Notes: generated from the letters alone by a model not told the origin. DNA of 9,077 bases from CAYOXM01 sp964407925 (GCA_964407925.1 CAYOXM010000039.1:1-9077); one strand, 5' to 3'. Counted from the first letter of the stretch, positions 1 to 6,521 are shown. Translations and numbers: made by a program.

Positions 1-137
1 CGGTCCCCTTTCGCGACGCCGGCGGCGGCGACGATGTCGGCGACGACGCGTTCGTCAAGCAGGAAGTTCTGGCTGCGGCCTCGGATCGGGCGGATGCCGT
101 ACGGCTCGAGAAGCGCGCGGAGGGCCTCGGCGGTCAT
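1..137 (-). CDS. rsmA: 16S rRNA (adenine1518-N6/adenine1519-N6)-dimethyltransferase, N-terminal fragment
   Basis: Only the first 45 codons are inside the window; the gene continues past position 1. Reading from ATG at 137, the product contains GRSQNFLLDERVV (residues 20-32), the N-terminal signature of the KsgA/RsmA family (family pattern GQNFL.D..v...I). It then runs DIVAAAGVAKGD, which in the family leads directly into the SAM-binding V/LE[IV]GPG motif, here lying beyond the edge. RsmA dimethylates two adjacent adenines in the 3'-terminal hairpin of 16S rRNA during 30S maturation. The start codon overlaps the stop of the upstream MFS gene as ATGA, a 4-bp overlap that suggests translational coupling. 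No clear Shine-Dalgarno precedes it. The family call is fairly secure from the motif, but the catalytic domain is not visible. Confidence 0.82.
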   Translation of the reverse strand, partial: MTAEALRALLEPYGIRPIRGRSQNFLLDERVVADIVAAAGVAKGD

Positions 138-1327
138 GACCGTGCCGCCGCAGCGCGCGCGCTCGGCATGAAGGCGTACAAGGCGGCAAACCCGGCAGCG
201 ACGAGGAATACCGCCGTCCACGCGGCAGGGGCGGCGGCGAGGATGGCGGCGCACAGGAACGCGGCCGCGGCCTTGCCGAGCGCGAGGGACATCTCGAAGA
301 AGACGACGGAATCCATGACCGCGCCGTCGCGCGCTTCGCCATAGAGGTTCGCCGTCATCGGTACGGCGACCATGTTCTTCGCCACGCGCGAAAACGAATC
401 CATCAGGAAGGCGCCGATGCCGCCGGTCACGAGCGGCCGAAGCAGCCATGATGCGACGACGTAGACGACGCCGCTCCTGATGACCGCCTGGCGATTGCCG
501 TTGTCGCTCGCGCGTCCGACATAAAGCGTCGCGACGACGTTCACGAGCATGGCGAGGGAGACGACCGCGCCGATGGACGGCGCATCAGGGATGACGAGCG
601 CGATGAAGAGCGGCCACGCGACGAGGACGAGCAACTCCTCGCCGAAGCCGAAGAACGCGAGGAACCGCTTGCGATGCTCGGGGCGCGCGAGGCGGCGCAT
701 CGCGGTCATGTAGCCGAACCCTTGCGGCATGTAGAGTTCCGGCGTGCGGAGCAGCGGAACGTTCGACAGCAGGATGAGCGCCGAGACGAAGATGAAAAGC
801 GTTTCGTAACCGAGCGTCGCGATGATGAGGCCGCCGAACGCGGGCGCGGCGACGGCAGCAAGGCCGGCGACAGCGGTCATCGTTGACACCTCGCGGCCAT
901 CCTCGCCTTTTTGGCTCCATGTGGCAAAATTCGCGTGATATCCGGGCCAGTACAGGATCTTCTGGATGGCGAGCGCGACGATGGCGACCGGAACGAACGC
1001 CCAGTGAAGCGGTATGGCGAAAAACGCGAGATACCAGATGACGAGAAACGGCGAACTGAAAAGGATGGTGTGCTCGTAACCGTGACGCCGGCAGATGCGC
1101 CCGCCGAGCGGCAGGAGCAGGAAGTACAGCACGTACAGCGCGCCGTAGAAGGCGAGGATGGCGGGTACGGAAAAACCGACCGAACGGAGGTAGATAGGTT
1201 CGAACAGCATCACCATGCCGACGGCGAAATCGAGAATCGCGCGCGAAACGAAAAGTTCGCGTACCTGCTGGGAGGGATGCGGGGCGAAGTAGTGGTCGAG
1301 ATAGCTGCGGAAGTGTCCGGAAGGCAT
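134..1327 (-). CDS. MFS-type transporter, 12 predicted membrane helices
   Basis: A 397-aa integral membrane protein. About twelve hydrophobic segments are visible, the first beginning around residue 25 (ELFVSRAILDFAVGMVMLF) and the last ending just before the Ala/Arg-rich C-terminus. The loop after helix 2 reads PLGGRICRRHGYEH, which fits the G-rich basic loop 2-3 of the major facilitator superfamily. A second basic/acidic loop (VGRASDNGNRQ) sits at the equivalent place in the second half. The substrate cannot be read from the sequence. I chose ATG 1327, 20 bp after the stop of the HTTM-like gene. A TTG at 1363 is in frame and would add 12 residues, but its GGAAGGA motif abuts the codon. No good Shine-Dalgarno precedes ATG 1327, so coupled translation is likely. 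The stop overlaps the start of rsmA. Confidence 0.82.
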   Translation of the reverse strand: MPSGHFRSYLDHYFAPHPSQQVRELFVSRAILDFAVGMVMLFEPIYLRSVGFSVPAILAFYGALYVLYFLLLPLGGRICRRHGYEHTILFSSPFLVIWYLAFFAIPLHWAFVPVAIVALAIQKILYWPGYHANFATWSQKGEDGREVSTMTAVAGLAAVAAPAFGGLIIATLGYETLFIFVSALILLSNVPLLRTPELYMPQGFGYMTAMRRLARPEHRKRFLAFFGFGEELLVLVAWPLFIALVIPDAPSIGAVVSLAMLVNVVATLYVGRASDNGNRQAVIRSGVVYVVASWLLRPLVTGGIGAFLMDSFSRVAKNMVAVPMTANLYGEARDGAVMDSVVFFEMSLALGKAAAAFLCAAILAAAPAAWTAVFLVAAGFAALYAFMPSARAAAARS

Positions 1328-1347
1328 GACGTCAGCGTAACAGCCGC

Positions 1348-2541
1348 CTAGAGGGTCCCGCAATCCTTCCGCGTGATCTGCGCGCGGCCGGAGAACAGTC
1401 CGGGGCGTTCATGGATGACGAGCGTCAAATCGTCAGGTTTGTCGGCATACGGACAGATGGACCGCGCGACGGCCTCGAACACCCTGGTTTCGGGATACGG
1501 AGGGGTATGGATTTCCGCCGCTGCCCACAGGTACAAGTCGAGCTTGTTGCGGTCGACGCCGACCTCCCGCATGAGCGAGGCGACGCGCGGCGGGAACCGC
1601 GCCATCAGGCCGTCGCTGACTTCCGCGTACGCCGTCTTGGTGTTGCCCGAATAGAGCGCGGCGGACATCATGGCATCCCAGCGGCCAAAGACGCCGAACG
1701 CGGGCAGGACGCCGAACAGGACGAAGGCGAGCGCGTACGCGGGCGAGGCGATTTTCGCGCGGAAACTTGCGGCGCGGGGTTCGCCCTTCACGAACATCGC
1801 GAGGAAAAAGATCATCGCGAGGTCCCACGCCCAGATGACGCCGTTCCACGCGCGGCCGAAGGGGCCGAAGTACAGATACGTGAGCGCCATGAACGCCATG
1901 CCCACGTATGCGGCGAGGGCGCGATAACGTTTCGTGAAAAGTCCGATGCCGACGGCGATTTCGGTCGCGGGGACGAGCAGGCCGACGAGCATCGTGAGCG
2001 GGTACGCCGCGCCGCCCAGCACGTGGGCGAACGGCTGCAGCAGCCACGGCACGACATCCATGAAAAAACGCACGTTCACTTTTTCGATGCCGCTCCACAG
2101 GAGCATGCATGCGACGATGAGACGGCAGGTTTCAAGCGCTTCCGCGGCGCCGCCGTCCCGCCGGCCGGCGCGCCGTCCCGCCGCGATCGCGACGAGCATG
2201 AAGAAGTACTGATACATCCACGGCGTCATGCGGTTCTGGTCGAACGCTAACTCGACGACAAGGCAGCCGAGCAGGAGGGTGATCGGCAGGGCGGGGCGCT
2301 TGGTAAAAAAAATGACGAAGAGCAGCGTCACCATCGCGGCCAGAAGCAGCCAGTCGAGCGGAAACGGCATGGGCGGCAGGAACGGCAGGAGCGGCACCGA
2401 GGGGAACGTGCGCGGTCCGGCCCAGAGACGGAACGACGTCAGGATGCCGTGCGCAATCGCGACGACGATCGCCTTCGTGATCAAATCAAGCCGTTCTTCG
2501 CTGCCGAACGCGGCGGCGTTGGCGGTGGGCGGAGTCTGCAT
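1348..2541 (-). CDS. HTTM / vitamin K-dependent gamma-carboxylase-like integral membrane protein
   Basis: A 397-aa protein with eight or nine hydrophobic helices in the first ~290 residues and a soluble C-terminal part of about 110 residues holding two Cys (in SICPYADK and at KDCGTL, the C-terminus). Two stretches recall the HTTM/gamma-carboxylase-like membrane domain: FDQNRMTPWMYQYFF near residue 105, and WSGIEKVNVRFF near residue 150. A DoxX-like segment (VPATEIAVGIGLF) follows. The reaction is unknown; most bacterial HTTM proteins are uncharacterised and no carboxylase activity should be assumed. ATG 2541 is preferred over an in-frame TTG at 2550. Neither has a Shine-Dalgarno, and ATG lies 12 bp after the tsaC stop. 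It is followed 20 bp later by the MFS gene, so the two membrane proteins are probably co-expressed. That it is a real gene is likely; the family name is moderate confidence. Confidence 0.62.
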   Translation of the reverse strand: MQTPPTANAAAFGSEERLDLITKAIVVAIAHGILTSFRLWAGPRTFPSVPLLPFLPPMPFPLDWLLLAAMVTLLFVIFFTKRPALPITLLLGCLVVELAFDQNRMTPWMYQYFFMLVAIAAGRRAGRRDGGAAEALETCRLIVACMLLWSGIEKVNVRFFMDVVPWLLQPFAHVLGGAAYPLTMLVGLLVPATEIAVGIGLFTKRYRALAAYVGMAFMALTYLYFGPFGRAWNGVIWAWDLAMIFFLAMFVKGEPRAASFRAKIASPAYALAFVLFGVLPAFGVFGRWDAMMSAALYSGNTKTAYAEVSDGLMARFPPRVASLMREVGVDRNKLDLYLWAAAEIHTPPYPETRVFEAVARSICPYADKPDDLTLVIHERPGLFSGRAQITRKDCGTL

Positions 2542-2553
2542 ATGGGGCAAGGG

Positions 2554-3168
2554 CTAAGGCAGCCTGACGGTGCCATGGCGGAGAACGTCCGCCTTCCCCC
2601 CGCGCACGCGGACGATGGTCGAGGCGGGGCGGCGGGGCAGCGTACCGGCATCGAGCAGGAGGTCGGGGGCGGCGCGACGGCCGGCGAACGCGGCGCGAAT
2701 CTCGGCGGGGCGGTAACAAGGCGCGTCGCCGGAACGGTTGGCGGAGGTCGAGGTGGCGAGGCCGCCGCACGCCGCGGCGATGGCGCGCGCCCATGCGGAT
2801 GCGGGAACGCGGACGGCGCCGGTCCGGCCTCCCGCGAGCGCGGGAAGCGCCCTCCCCCGCTTTGCCGGGAGAACGATGGTCAGCGCGCCGGGCCAGTGAT
2901 GCCGGCCGAGTTTTGCCGCCGTTCCGTTCAGGACGAACGCTTTGGCGGCCGCGCGGACGGATGTGGCGACGAGCGGGAGCGGCTTCGACGCCGGACGACC
3001 CTTGATGGCGTAGACGCGGCGGACGGCGGCGGCGTTCGCGGGGTTCGCCGCGAGGCCGTAGGACGTCTCGGTCGGATACGCCACGACGCCGCCGGCCTCA
3101 AGCGCTGCGGCCGCGGCGGCGAGGGCGCGGGTGCTGACGCGCCGGCGTTGTACGCGTATCGTTTTCAT
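2554..3168 (-). CDS. tsaC: Threonylcarbamoyl-AMP synthase (TsaC/YrdC/Sua5 family)
   Basis: A 204-aa cytoplasmic enzyme that makes threonylcarbamoyl-adenylate from Thr, bicarbonate and ATP, the first step of the universal tRNA t6A37 modification. The YrdC fold motifs occur in order: AYPTETSYGLAA (residues 30-41), the nucleotide-binding KGRPASKPLPL (56-66), HWPGALTIVLPAK (91-103), VRVPA (119-123), TSTSANRSGDAP (139-150) and ASTIVRVRGG (182-191, usually PSTIV in the family). The length matches the short TsaC type; the C-terminal Sua5 extension is absent. It starts at ATG 3168, 18 bp after the epimerase stop, without a visible Shine-Dalgarno. Its partners TsaB, TsaD and TsaE are not in the window. 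Sharing an operon with prfB and rsmA puts it among translation genes. Confidence 0.93.
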   Translation of the reverse strand: MKTIRVQRRRVSTRALAAAAAALEAGGVVAYPTETSYGLAANPANAAAVRRVYAIKGRPASKPLPLVATSVRAAAKAFVLNGTAAKLGRHHWPGALTIVLPAKRGRALPALAGGRTGAVRVPASAWARAIAAACGGLATSTSANRSGDAPCYRPAEIRAAFAGRRAAPDLLLDAGTLPRRPASTIVRVRGGKADVLRHGTVRLP

Positions 3169-3186
3169 CGCGGCGGAAGACGAAAT

Positions 3187-4125
3187 TCAGGACTTGCCCT
3201 TCTTGAACCAAGACGCCGTGCGCCTGATACCCTCCTCTATTCCCACCTTCGGCGACCACCCCAGCCCGCGCTTCGCCGCGCGATTGTCGAGCGCGCTGTT
3301 CCTTTCCTCGCCGGCATTCGCGGGACCGTACGCCGGATCGACGCCGGGAAATTCCTTCTTGAGCAGCGCGACGACGCGGTTGACCGACGTCTCCTTGCCG
3401 GTGCCGATGTTGTACGCGCCGTGCGCGCCGTCGCGCGTCGCGAGCACGTTGGCCTCTACGACGTCGTCGACGTACACGAAATCGCGCGTCTGTTCGCCGT
3501 CGCCGAAAACCGTCGGCGTCTTCCCGGCCATCATCTTGCGGATGAAAATGCCAATCACGCCGGCCTCGCCTTTCGAATCCTGACGGGGGCCGTAGACGTT
3601 GGCGTAACGGAGCGCGACGTAACGGATGCCGTAGTTGTGACAGGCGGAATGGAGGTACAGCTCGAAGGCGTACTTCGCGACGCCGTACGGCGACAACGGC
3701 ATGCACGGGACGTTTTCGGGCGTCGGGCGCACGTTCAGGCCGTGATAGATCGCGCCGCCGGAGGAGGAAAAGATGATTTTCCGGACGCCGGAGCGAGCCG
3801 ACGCCTCGAGCACGCGGAGCGAGCCGTGGATGTTGGTTTCCGCGTCGCGGAGCGGCTGCTCGACGGAGAGCCTGACGTCTATCTGCGCGGCGAGGTGGAA
3901 CACGAACGTCGGCTTCTCGCGAAGGAAGACCCTCACGAGCCGGGGGTCGGTCACGCTCATCCGCACGAACTTCGCCTTCTTCGGCAGGAATTCGCGCCGG
4001 CCGCTCGACAAATCGTCCACGATGACGACCCTGTACCCCTCCCTGAGGAGACGGTCGGCGAGCTGGGAACCGATGAATCCGGCCCCTCCGGTGACGATGA
4101 CGGTCTTTTTTCGGCTGTTCCTCAT
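3187..4125 (-). CDS. NAD-dependent epimerase/dehydratase (UDP-glucose 4-epimerase-like extended SDR)
   Basis: A 312-aa extended short-chain dehydrogenase. The Rossmann NAD-binding motif GGAGFIG is at residues 13-19, the acidic VDDLSSGR at 36-43, HLAAQ at 77-81, the catalytic Ser region FSSSGGAIY at 119-127, and the catalytic Tyr147 and Lys151 in YGVAK. The substrate-side motifs RYANVYGPRQ (173-182), GDGEQTRDFVYVDDV (208-222) and NIGTG (239-243) match GalE-like nucleotide-sugar epimerases. It probably acts on a UDP-sugar for cell-surface polysaccharide. The exact substrate (UDP-Glc, UDP-GlcNAc or a 4,6-dehydratase-type reaction) cannot be settled from sequence alone, so no symbol is given. ATG 4125 lies 12 bp after the prfB stop; only a weak AGG sits directly before it. 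Confidence 0.9.
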   Translation of the reverse strand: MRNSRKKTVIVTGGAGFIGSQLADRLLREGYRVVIVDDLSSGRREFLPKKAKFVRMSVTDPRLVRVFLREKPTFVFHLAAQIDVRLSVEQPLRDAETNIHGSLRVLEASARSGVRKIIFSSSGGAIYHGLNVRPTPENVPCMPLSPYGVAKYAFELYLHSACHNYGIRYVALRYANVYGPRQDSKGEAGVIGIFIRKMMAGKTPTVFGDGEQTRDFVYVDDVVEANVLATRDGAHGAYNIGTGKETSVNRVVALLKKEFPGVDPAYGPANAGEERNSALDNRAAKRGLGWSPKVGIEEGIRRTASWFKKGKS

Positions 4126-4137
4126 ACCTGCAAGTCG

Positions 4138-5245
4138 TTACCTGTTTTTCTTCTGCTCCTTGAGCCAAGCTTCGACGAAAGCGTCGAGGTCGCCGTCGAG
4201 CACGGCCTGCGTGTCGGCGGTCTCGTGCTTGGTGCGGTGATCCTTCACCATCTGGTAAGGATGGATCACGTACGACCGGATCTGACTGCCCCACTCCGCG
4301 CTCGTGAATTCACCGCGGAGCTTTTTCTTTTCCGCGGCGCGCTCGTCGAGGTAGATCTTGTGCAGCCGGCCGCGCAGGATGCGCATCGCGGTTTCCTTGT
4401 TCTGCGTCTGCGACCGCTCGTTCTGGCAGGTCACGACGAGGCCCGTCGGCAAATGCGTGATGCGCACTGCGGAATACGTCGTCTGCACACCCTGGCCGCC
4501 GTGCCCGCCGGCGAGGTACGTGTCGATACGCAGATCCTTAGGATCGATCTTCACCTCCTCGATATCGCCGAGGTCGGGCAGCACCTCGAGCAAGGCGAAC
4601 GACGTCTGCCGCAGCTGATCGGCATTGAACGGTGAGAGGCGCACGAGCCGATGCACGCCCGCTTCGGCCTTGAAGTGACCGTAGGCGAAGCGCCCCTGGA
4701 CGGCGAACACCGCGCTCTTGATGCCCGCCTCCCCTCCCCGCGACTCGTCGAGAAGTTTTATCGCCCACCCTTTCCGCTCGGCGTACCGGAAGTACATCCG
4801 CATGAGCATTTCCGCCCAATCCTGCGCGTCGGTCCCGCCCGCGCCGGCGTGCACCGCGACGATGGCGTCGTTCTCGTCGTACTTGTCGCTCATGAGCGTC
4901 GCGAACTCAAGCGTCGCGAACGTCTTTTGCAGCTCCTCGAGCTTCGCTTTCACGTCGCCCTCGGTCGACTCGTCATCGCCCTCTTCCGCGGCGAGCTTGG
5001 CGTAGTCGAGCAATTCGTCCGCGCCCTTCCTGAGCGCATCCCAATTTCCGTAGTCCACCTTGAGATCCGCGAGTCGGCGGCTGACGCGTTGCGCGTGGGC
5101 CTGGTCCTTCCAAAAATCCGGCTGCTGCGTCTCCCACTCGGTCGCTTCGATGTCGGCCTTGGTCTTGTCCAAGTCAAAGCAACCCCCAAGTGTCGGAGAT
5201 CTTCTGCCGGAGGTCTTCGATGTCCTGGAGGTACTGCTTTACCAT
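4138..5245 (-). CDS. prfB: Peptide chain release factor 2, expressed by +1 programmed frameshift
   Basis: RF2 recognises UGA and UAA and releases the finished peptide. The gene is in two frames. The leader runs from ATG 5245 for 23 codons (MVKQYLQDIEDLRQKISDTW, then GLL) to an in-frame UGA at 5176-5174. Translation then shifts +1, reading CUU, GAC, and enters the main frame at 5172, giving 368 aa in all. The anticodon-like SPF is at residues 204-206 of the joined protein and the catalytic GGQ at 249-251, the same places as in Escherichia coli RF2 (365 aa). The GGQ loop reads GHGGQGVQTT where most RFs have GAGGQHVN. The acidic coiled domain and the AGGTDAQDWAEML block are intact. A caller without recoding would start at the TTG at 5172 and lose 24 residues. 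It begins 3 bp after the stop of the Tic20-like gene. Confidence 0.96.
5174..5190 (-). promoter_or_regulatory. RF2 autoregulatory +1 frameshift site
   Basis: On the coding strand the site reads TTGGGGGTTGCTTTGAC: a G-run acting as internal Shine-Dalgarno, then CUU UGA C. The spacing from the G-run to CUU matches the classic bacterial prfB signal (AGGGGGTATCTTTGAC). When RF2 is scarce, ribosomes pause at the UGA (5176-5174), slip +1 on CUU, and make full-length RF2; when it is abundant they terminate at the UGA. This is direct evidence that UGA is a stop codon in this organism, excluding the UGA=Gly code of some CPR lineages. Confidence 0.95.
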
Positions 5246-5248
5246 AGA

Positions 5249-5578
5249 TTAGAGGTTGATCTTCTTGGCGTACTGGCCGAGGTACGGAAGCTCCCACTCC
5301 TCGCCGCGGAGCGCCTGAAGGAAACCGTAGACGGAGACGATGAACATGGCGATGCCGAGCGACCAGCCGACGAACGGCACCCAGACGATGAAACTCGCCG
5401 CGACGTCGGCGATGAAGAGCACGATGCCCTGCCTGACGTGGAACTGCGCGAACTTGCTGTCCCGCGCGGCGAGCAGCGGCACGACGAACAGGACGCCGAC
5501 GTACGACAGTCCGGAAAGGAGCCGGACGCCCGGCCTTTCGTTCACGCCCTTCGGTGAGGCTTTGGTTCCTTCTTTCAT
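5249..5578 (-). CDS. Tic20-like / DUF4870 small membrane protein
   Basis: A 109-aa protein with three hydrophobic segments (about residues 22-38, 50-68 and 71-90). The family hallmarks are present: FAQFHVRQG at 43-51 between helices 1 and 2, the WVPFVGW turn at 66-72, and the C-terminal GEEWELPYLGQYAKKIN at 92-108. Members of this family are widespread in bacteria and resemble chloroplast Tic20, but their bacterial role is unknown; a transport function should not be assumed. The N-terminal 20 residues are polar and basic and probably cytoplasmic. It is the first gene of the operon. A good -35/-10 pair ends only 8 bp before its ATG, so the mRNA is predicted leaderless or nearly so. Its TAA lies 3 bp before the prfB start. 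Confidence 0.85.
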   Translation of the reverse strand: MKEGTKASPKGVNERPGVRLLSGLSYVGVLFVVPLLAARDSKFAQFHVRQGIVLFIADVAASFIVWVPFVGWSLGIAMFIVSVYGFLQALRGEEWELPYLGQYAKKINL

Positions 5579-5586
5579 ACGGCGAC

Positions 5587-5615
5587 ATCGTATCCGATAC
5601 GGCCGTTCCTTTCAA
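5587..5615 (-). promoter_or_regulatory. Sigma70-type promoter of the prfB operon, predicted leaderless
   Basis: The -35 TTGAAA (5615-5610) and -10 TACGAT (5592-5587) are separated by exactly 17 bp. The ATG of the first gene begins 9 bp past the -10, so transcription should start at or within one or two bases of the A of the ATG. No Shine-Dalgarno fits between. I see no comparable promoter inside the seven-gene operon that follows. Confidence 0.65.
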
Positions 5616-5622
5616 CACGCGG

Positions 5623-5651
5623 TAAAAGAAAAGCCGCCCGAGAGGGGCGGC
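5623..5651 (-). terminator. Intrinsic terminator of the 102-aa HTH-like gene
   Basis: On the minus strand GCCGCCC (5651-5645), loop CTCTC, GGGCGGC (5639-5633), then TTTTCTTTTA: a perfect 7-bp GC stem followed by a U-rich tail. It starts 9 bp after the stop at 5660 and lies 8 bp upstream of the next -35 box. Confidence 0.88.
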
Positions 5652-5659
5652 CGGCGCGC

Positions 5660-5968
5660 TCAAAGGTGGCGCGAAGGTGTCAGGGCGAGCTCGAGCTCGC
5701 GGTGGATAGCGGCGACGACGCGCCGCTGCACGAGGAGGTGCGGGCGGGCGGTCCCCTGCGACCACCTGATGACGGTCGAGGACGCGACTTCGAACTCTTC
5801 CGCCAAATCGGGAACTGCCTGCGCGCTCTCGTTCATGACGAGCAGGAGCAGGAAGCCGTTGAGCAGGCACTCGCGAAACGGGGGCGACTGGCCGTCCCAT
5901 TCCTCGATGGCGCGCATGAACTTTCGGGTGTCCAACTCCACGCGGACGGAGGTGTCTTCGGGGGGCAT
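5660..5968 (-). CDS. Small HTH-like protein, WDGQSP family copy A (102 aa)
   Basis: Not a family I recognise. It aligns without gaps over ~83 residues with the products at 6054-6422 and 6960-7310. The shared N-terminal block is VELDTRKFMRAIEEWDGQSPPF (residues 10-31). A hydrophobic helix follows (LLNGFLLLLVM), then a helix-turn-helix of Cro/C1 style: LAEEFEVASSTVIRWSQGTARP (55-76) and a final helix VVAAIHREL. STVIRW..G.A.P closely resembles the recognition helix of XRE regulators, so DNA binding is the best inference. It is the clearest HTH of the three. ATG 5968 is chosen because GAGGT lies 7 bp before it; a GTG at 5998 would add ten residues but has no Shine-Dalgarno and lies close to the predicted -10. 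It has its own promoter and terminator. Repeated GAGCTC codons near its end make a 16-bp palindrome (5685-5700). Confidence 0.78.
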   Translation of the reverse strand: MPPEDTSVRVELDTRKFMRAIEEWDGQSPPFRECLLNGFLLLLVMNESAQAVPDLAEEFEVASSTVIRWSQGTARPHLLVQRRVVAAIHRELELALTPSRHL

Positions 5969-5988
5969 GACGGGTACCTCGCGCGCTG

Positions 5989-6017
5989 ACGTTGGCACGA
6001 AAACGCGGTTTTGTCAA
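5989..6017 (-). promoter_or_regulatory. Probable promoter of HTH-like copy A
   Basis: A perfect -35 TTGACA (6017-6012) is followed at 17 bp by a weak -10, CAACGT (5994-5989). A second TTGACT sits 8 bp upstream (6025-6020). The resulting leader of about 14 nt would contain the GAGGT ribosome site. The stretch after the -35 (CCGCGTTTT) resembles the one in the copy B promoter. The weak -10 may mean activator dependence or that I have misplaced it. Confidence 0.5.
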
Positions 6018-6028
6018 CGAGTCAAGGT

Positions 6029-6054
6029 AATAAAAACCGCCCGTGAGGGGCGGT
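6029..6054 (-). terminator. Intrinsic terminator of HTH-like copy B, overlapping its stop codon
   Basis: Minus strand: ACCGCCC (6054-6048), loop CTCAC, GGGCGGT (6042-6036), then a T-tract TTTTTATT. The last base of the UGA stop (6056-6054) is the first base of the stem, so no untranslated space separates the gene from its terminator. The stem-loop is nearly the same as that after copy A. Confidence 0.9.
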
Positions 6055-6422
6055 CATTCGTTCGAAACGGCAGCGATTTCCCTGCTCGCGCGACGGACGT
6101 GCGAGACGGGCAGGGTCTGCTCGCCGTAGCGCCGGACGAACGCCTTGCAGTGCTCGTCGAGCGTGCCATGAATCGCGGAGACGACGTACGTCTGCTGGCG
6201 GGGCGGCGGTAACGCCGTCCCGTTCGCCCATTCGCGCACCTCGTGGTACTGGACGCGGCAGGCGTTGGCGATCGCCATGAGCAAGATGCTCGCGCCGCCG
6301 TACAGGATGGACAGGGTGATGCCGTTCAGCACCACGTCCTCGAACGCGGGCGATTGCCCGTCCCAGCGTTCTATCGCGGCCAGGAAGGCCTTCGGGTCGG
6401 TCTCTATGTTTCGTCGTGCCAA
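6054..6422 (-). CDS. Small HTH-like protein, WDGQSP family copy B (122 aa)
   Basis: A member of the three-copy unrecognised family. The N-terminal block is MARRNIETDPKAF then LAAIERWDGQSPAF (to residue 27), followed by a hydrophobic helix (LNGITLSILYGGASILLMAI), a degenerate HTH (VQYHEVREWANGTALPPP, 57-74) and helix YVVSAIHGTLDE. Position-for-position it matches copy A (IE.WDGQSP, LNG, GTA.P, VV.AIH). The tail from residue 93 on is basic and unlike the others. I chose TTG 6422 as start: GGAGGAGG lies 5 bp before it, and the resulting MARRNIETD aligns exactly with MAKANVELD of copy C. The in-frame GTG at 6428 is too close to the Shine-Dalgarno. The gene stands alone between its own promoter and terminator. 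DNA binding is inferred; the HTH here is less canonical than in copy A. Confidence 0.76.
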   Translation of the reverse strand: MARRNIETDPKAFLAAIERWDGQSPAFEDVVLNGITLSILYGGASILLMAIANACRVQYHEVREWANGTALPPPRQQTYVVSAIHGTLDEHCKAFVRRYGEQTLPVSHVRRASREIAAVSNE

Positions 6423-6449
6423 GCGCACCTCCTCCTCGTGACGTCCTCT

Positions 6450-6477
6450 ACGCTAGCCAAAAGCGGCCAATTGTCAA
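6450..6477 (-). promoter_or_regulatory. Promoter of HTH-like copy B
   Basis: The -35 TTGACA (6477-6472), a 16-bp spacer and -10 TAGCGT (6455-6450). The start site would fall near 6443, giving a leader of about 20 nt that holds the strong GGAGGAGG ribosome site before TTG 6422. The same TAGCGT hexamer serves as -10 in the promoter at 7532-7560. Confidence 0.62.
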
Positions 6478-6494
6478 GCCTCGAACCGGGGGTA

Positions 6495-6521
6495 CGAAAA
6501 AACCCGCCTTTATAGGGGTTT
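6495..6521 (-). terminator. Intrinsic terminator after the 109-aa membrane protein gene
   Basis: Minus strand: AAACCC (6521-6516), ten-base loop, GGGTTT (6505-6500), extended by TTT into a six-T run. The stem is short and AT-bounded, weaker than the other terminators here. It lies 22 bp after the stop of the gene at 6544, with two palindromes (6525-6532, 6532-6543) between. Confidence 0.7.

Noticed and set aside
1328..1363. Longer start for the MFS gene at TTG 1363
   Set aside because: It would overlap the upstream gene, the added residues are unlike the family N-terminus, and the Shine-Dalgarno-like GGAAGGA abuts the codon.
3098..4294. 398-codon minus-strand frame over the epimerase
   Set aside because: Another reading frame of the epimerase gene; the GGAGFIG and YGVAK motifs are only in the frame chosen.
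2449..4635. 728-codon open frame on the plus strand opposite tsaC, the epimerase and prfB
   Set aside because: It is antisense to three genes with clear family motifs; its translation is an Arg/Gly/Ala-rich low-information sequence, as expected of the shadow frame in GC-rich DNA.
5685..5700. 16-bp perfect palindrome GCGAGCTCGAGCTCGC
   Set aside because: It lies within the coding end of copy A and follows from repeated GAG-CTC codons (Glu-Leu-Glu-Leu); no reason to call it an operator.
4950..6017. 355-codon minus-strand frame spanning prfB, the Tic20-like gene and copy A
   Set aside because: It runs through a terminator, a promoter and three better-supported genes, and its product is Arg/Pro/Ala-rich without motifs.
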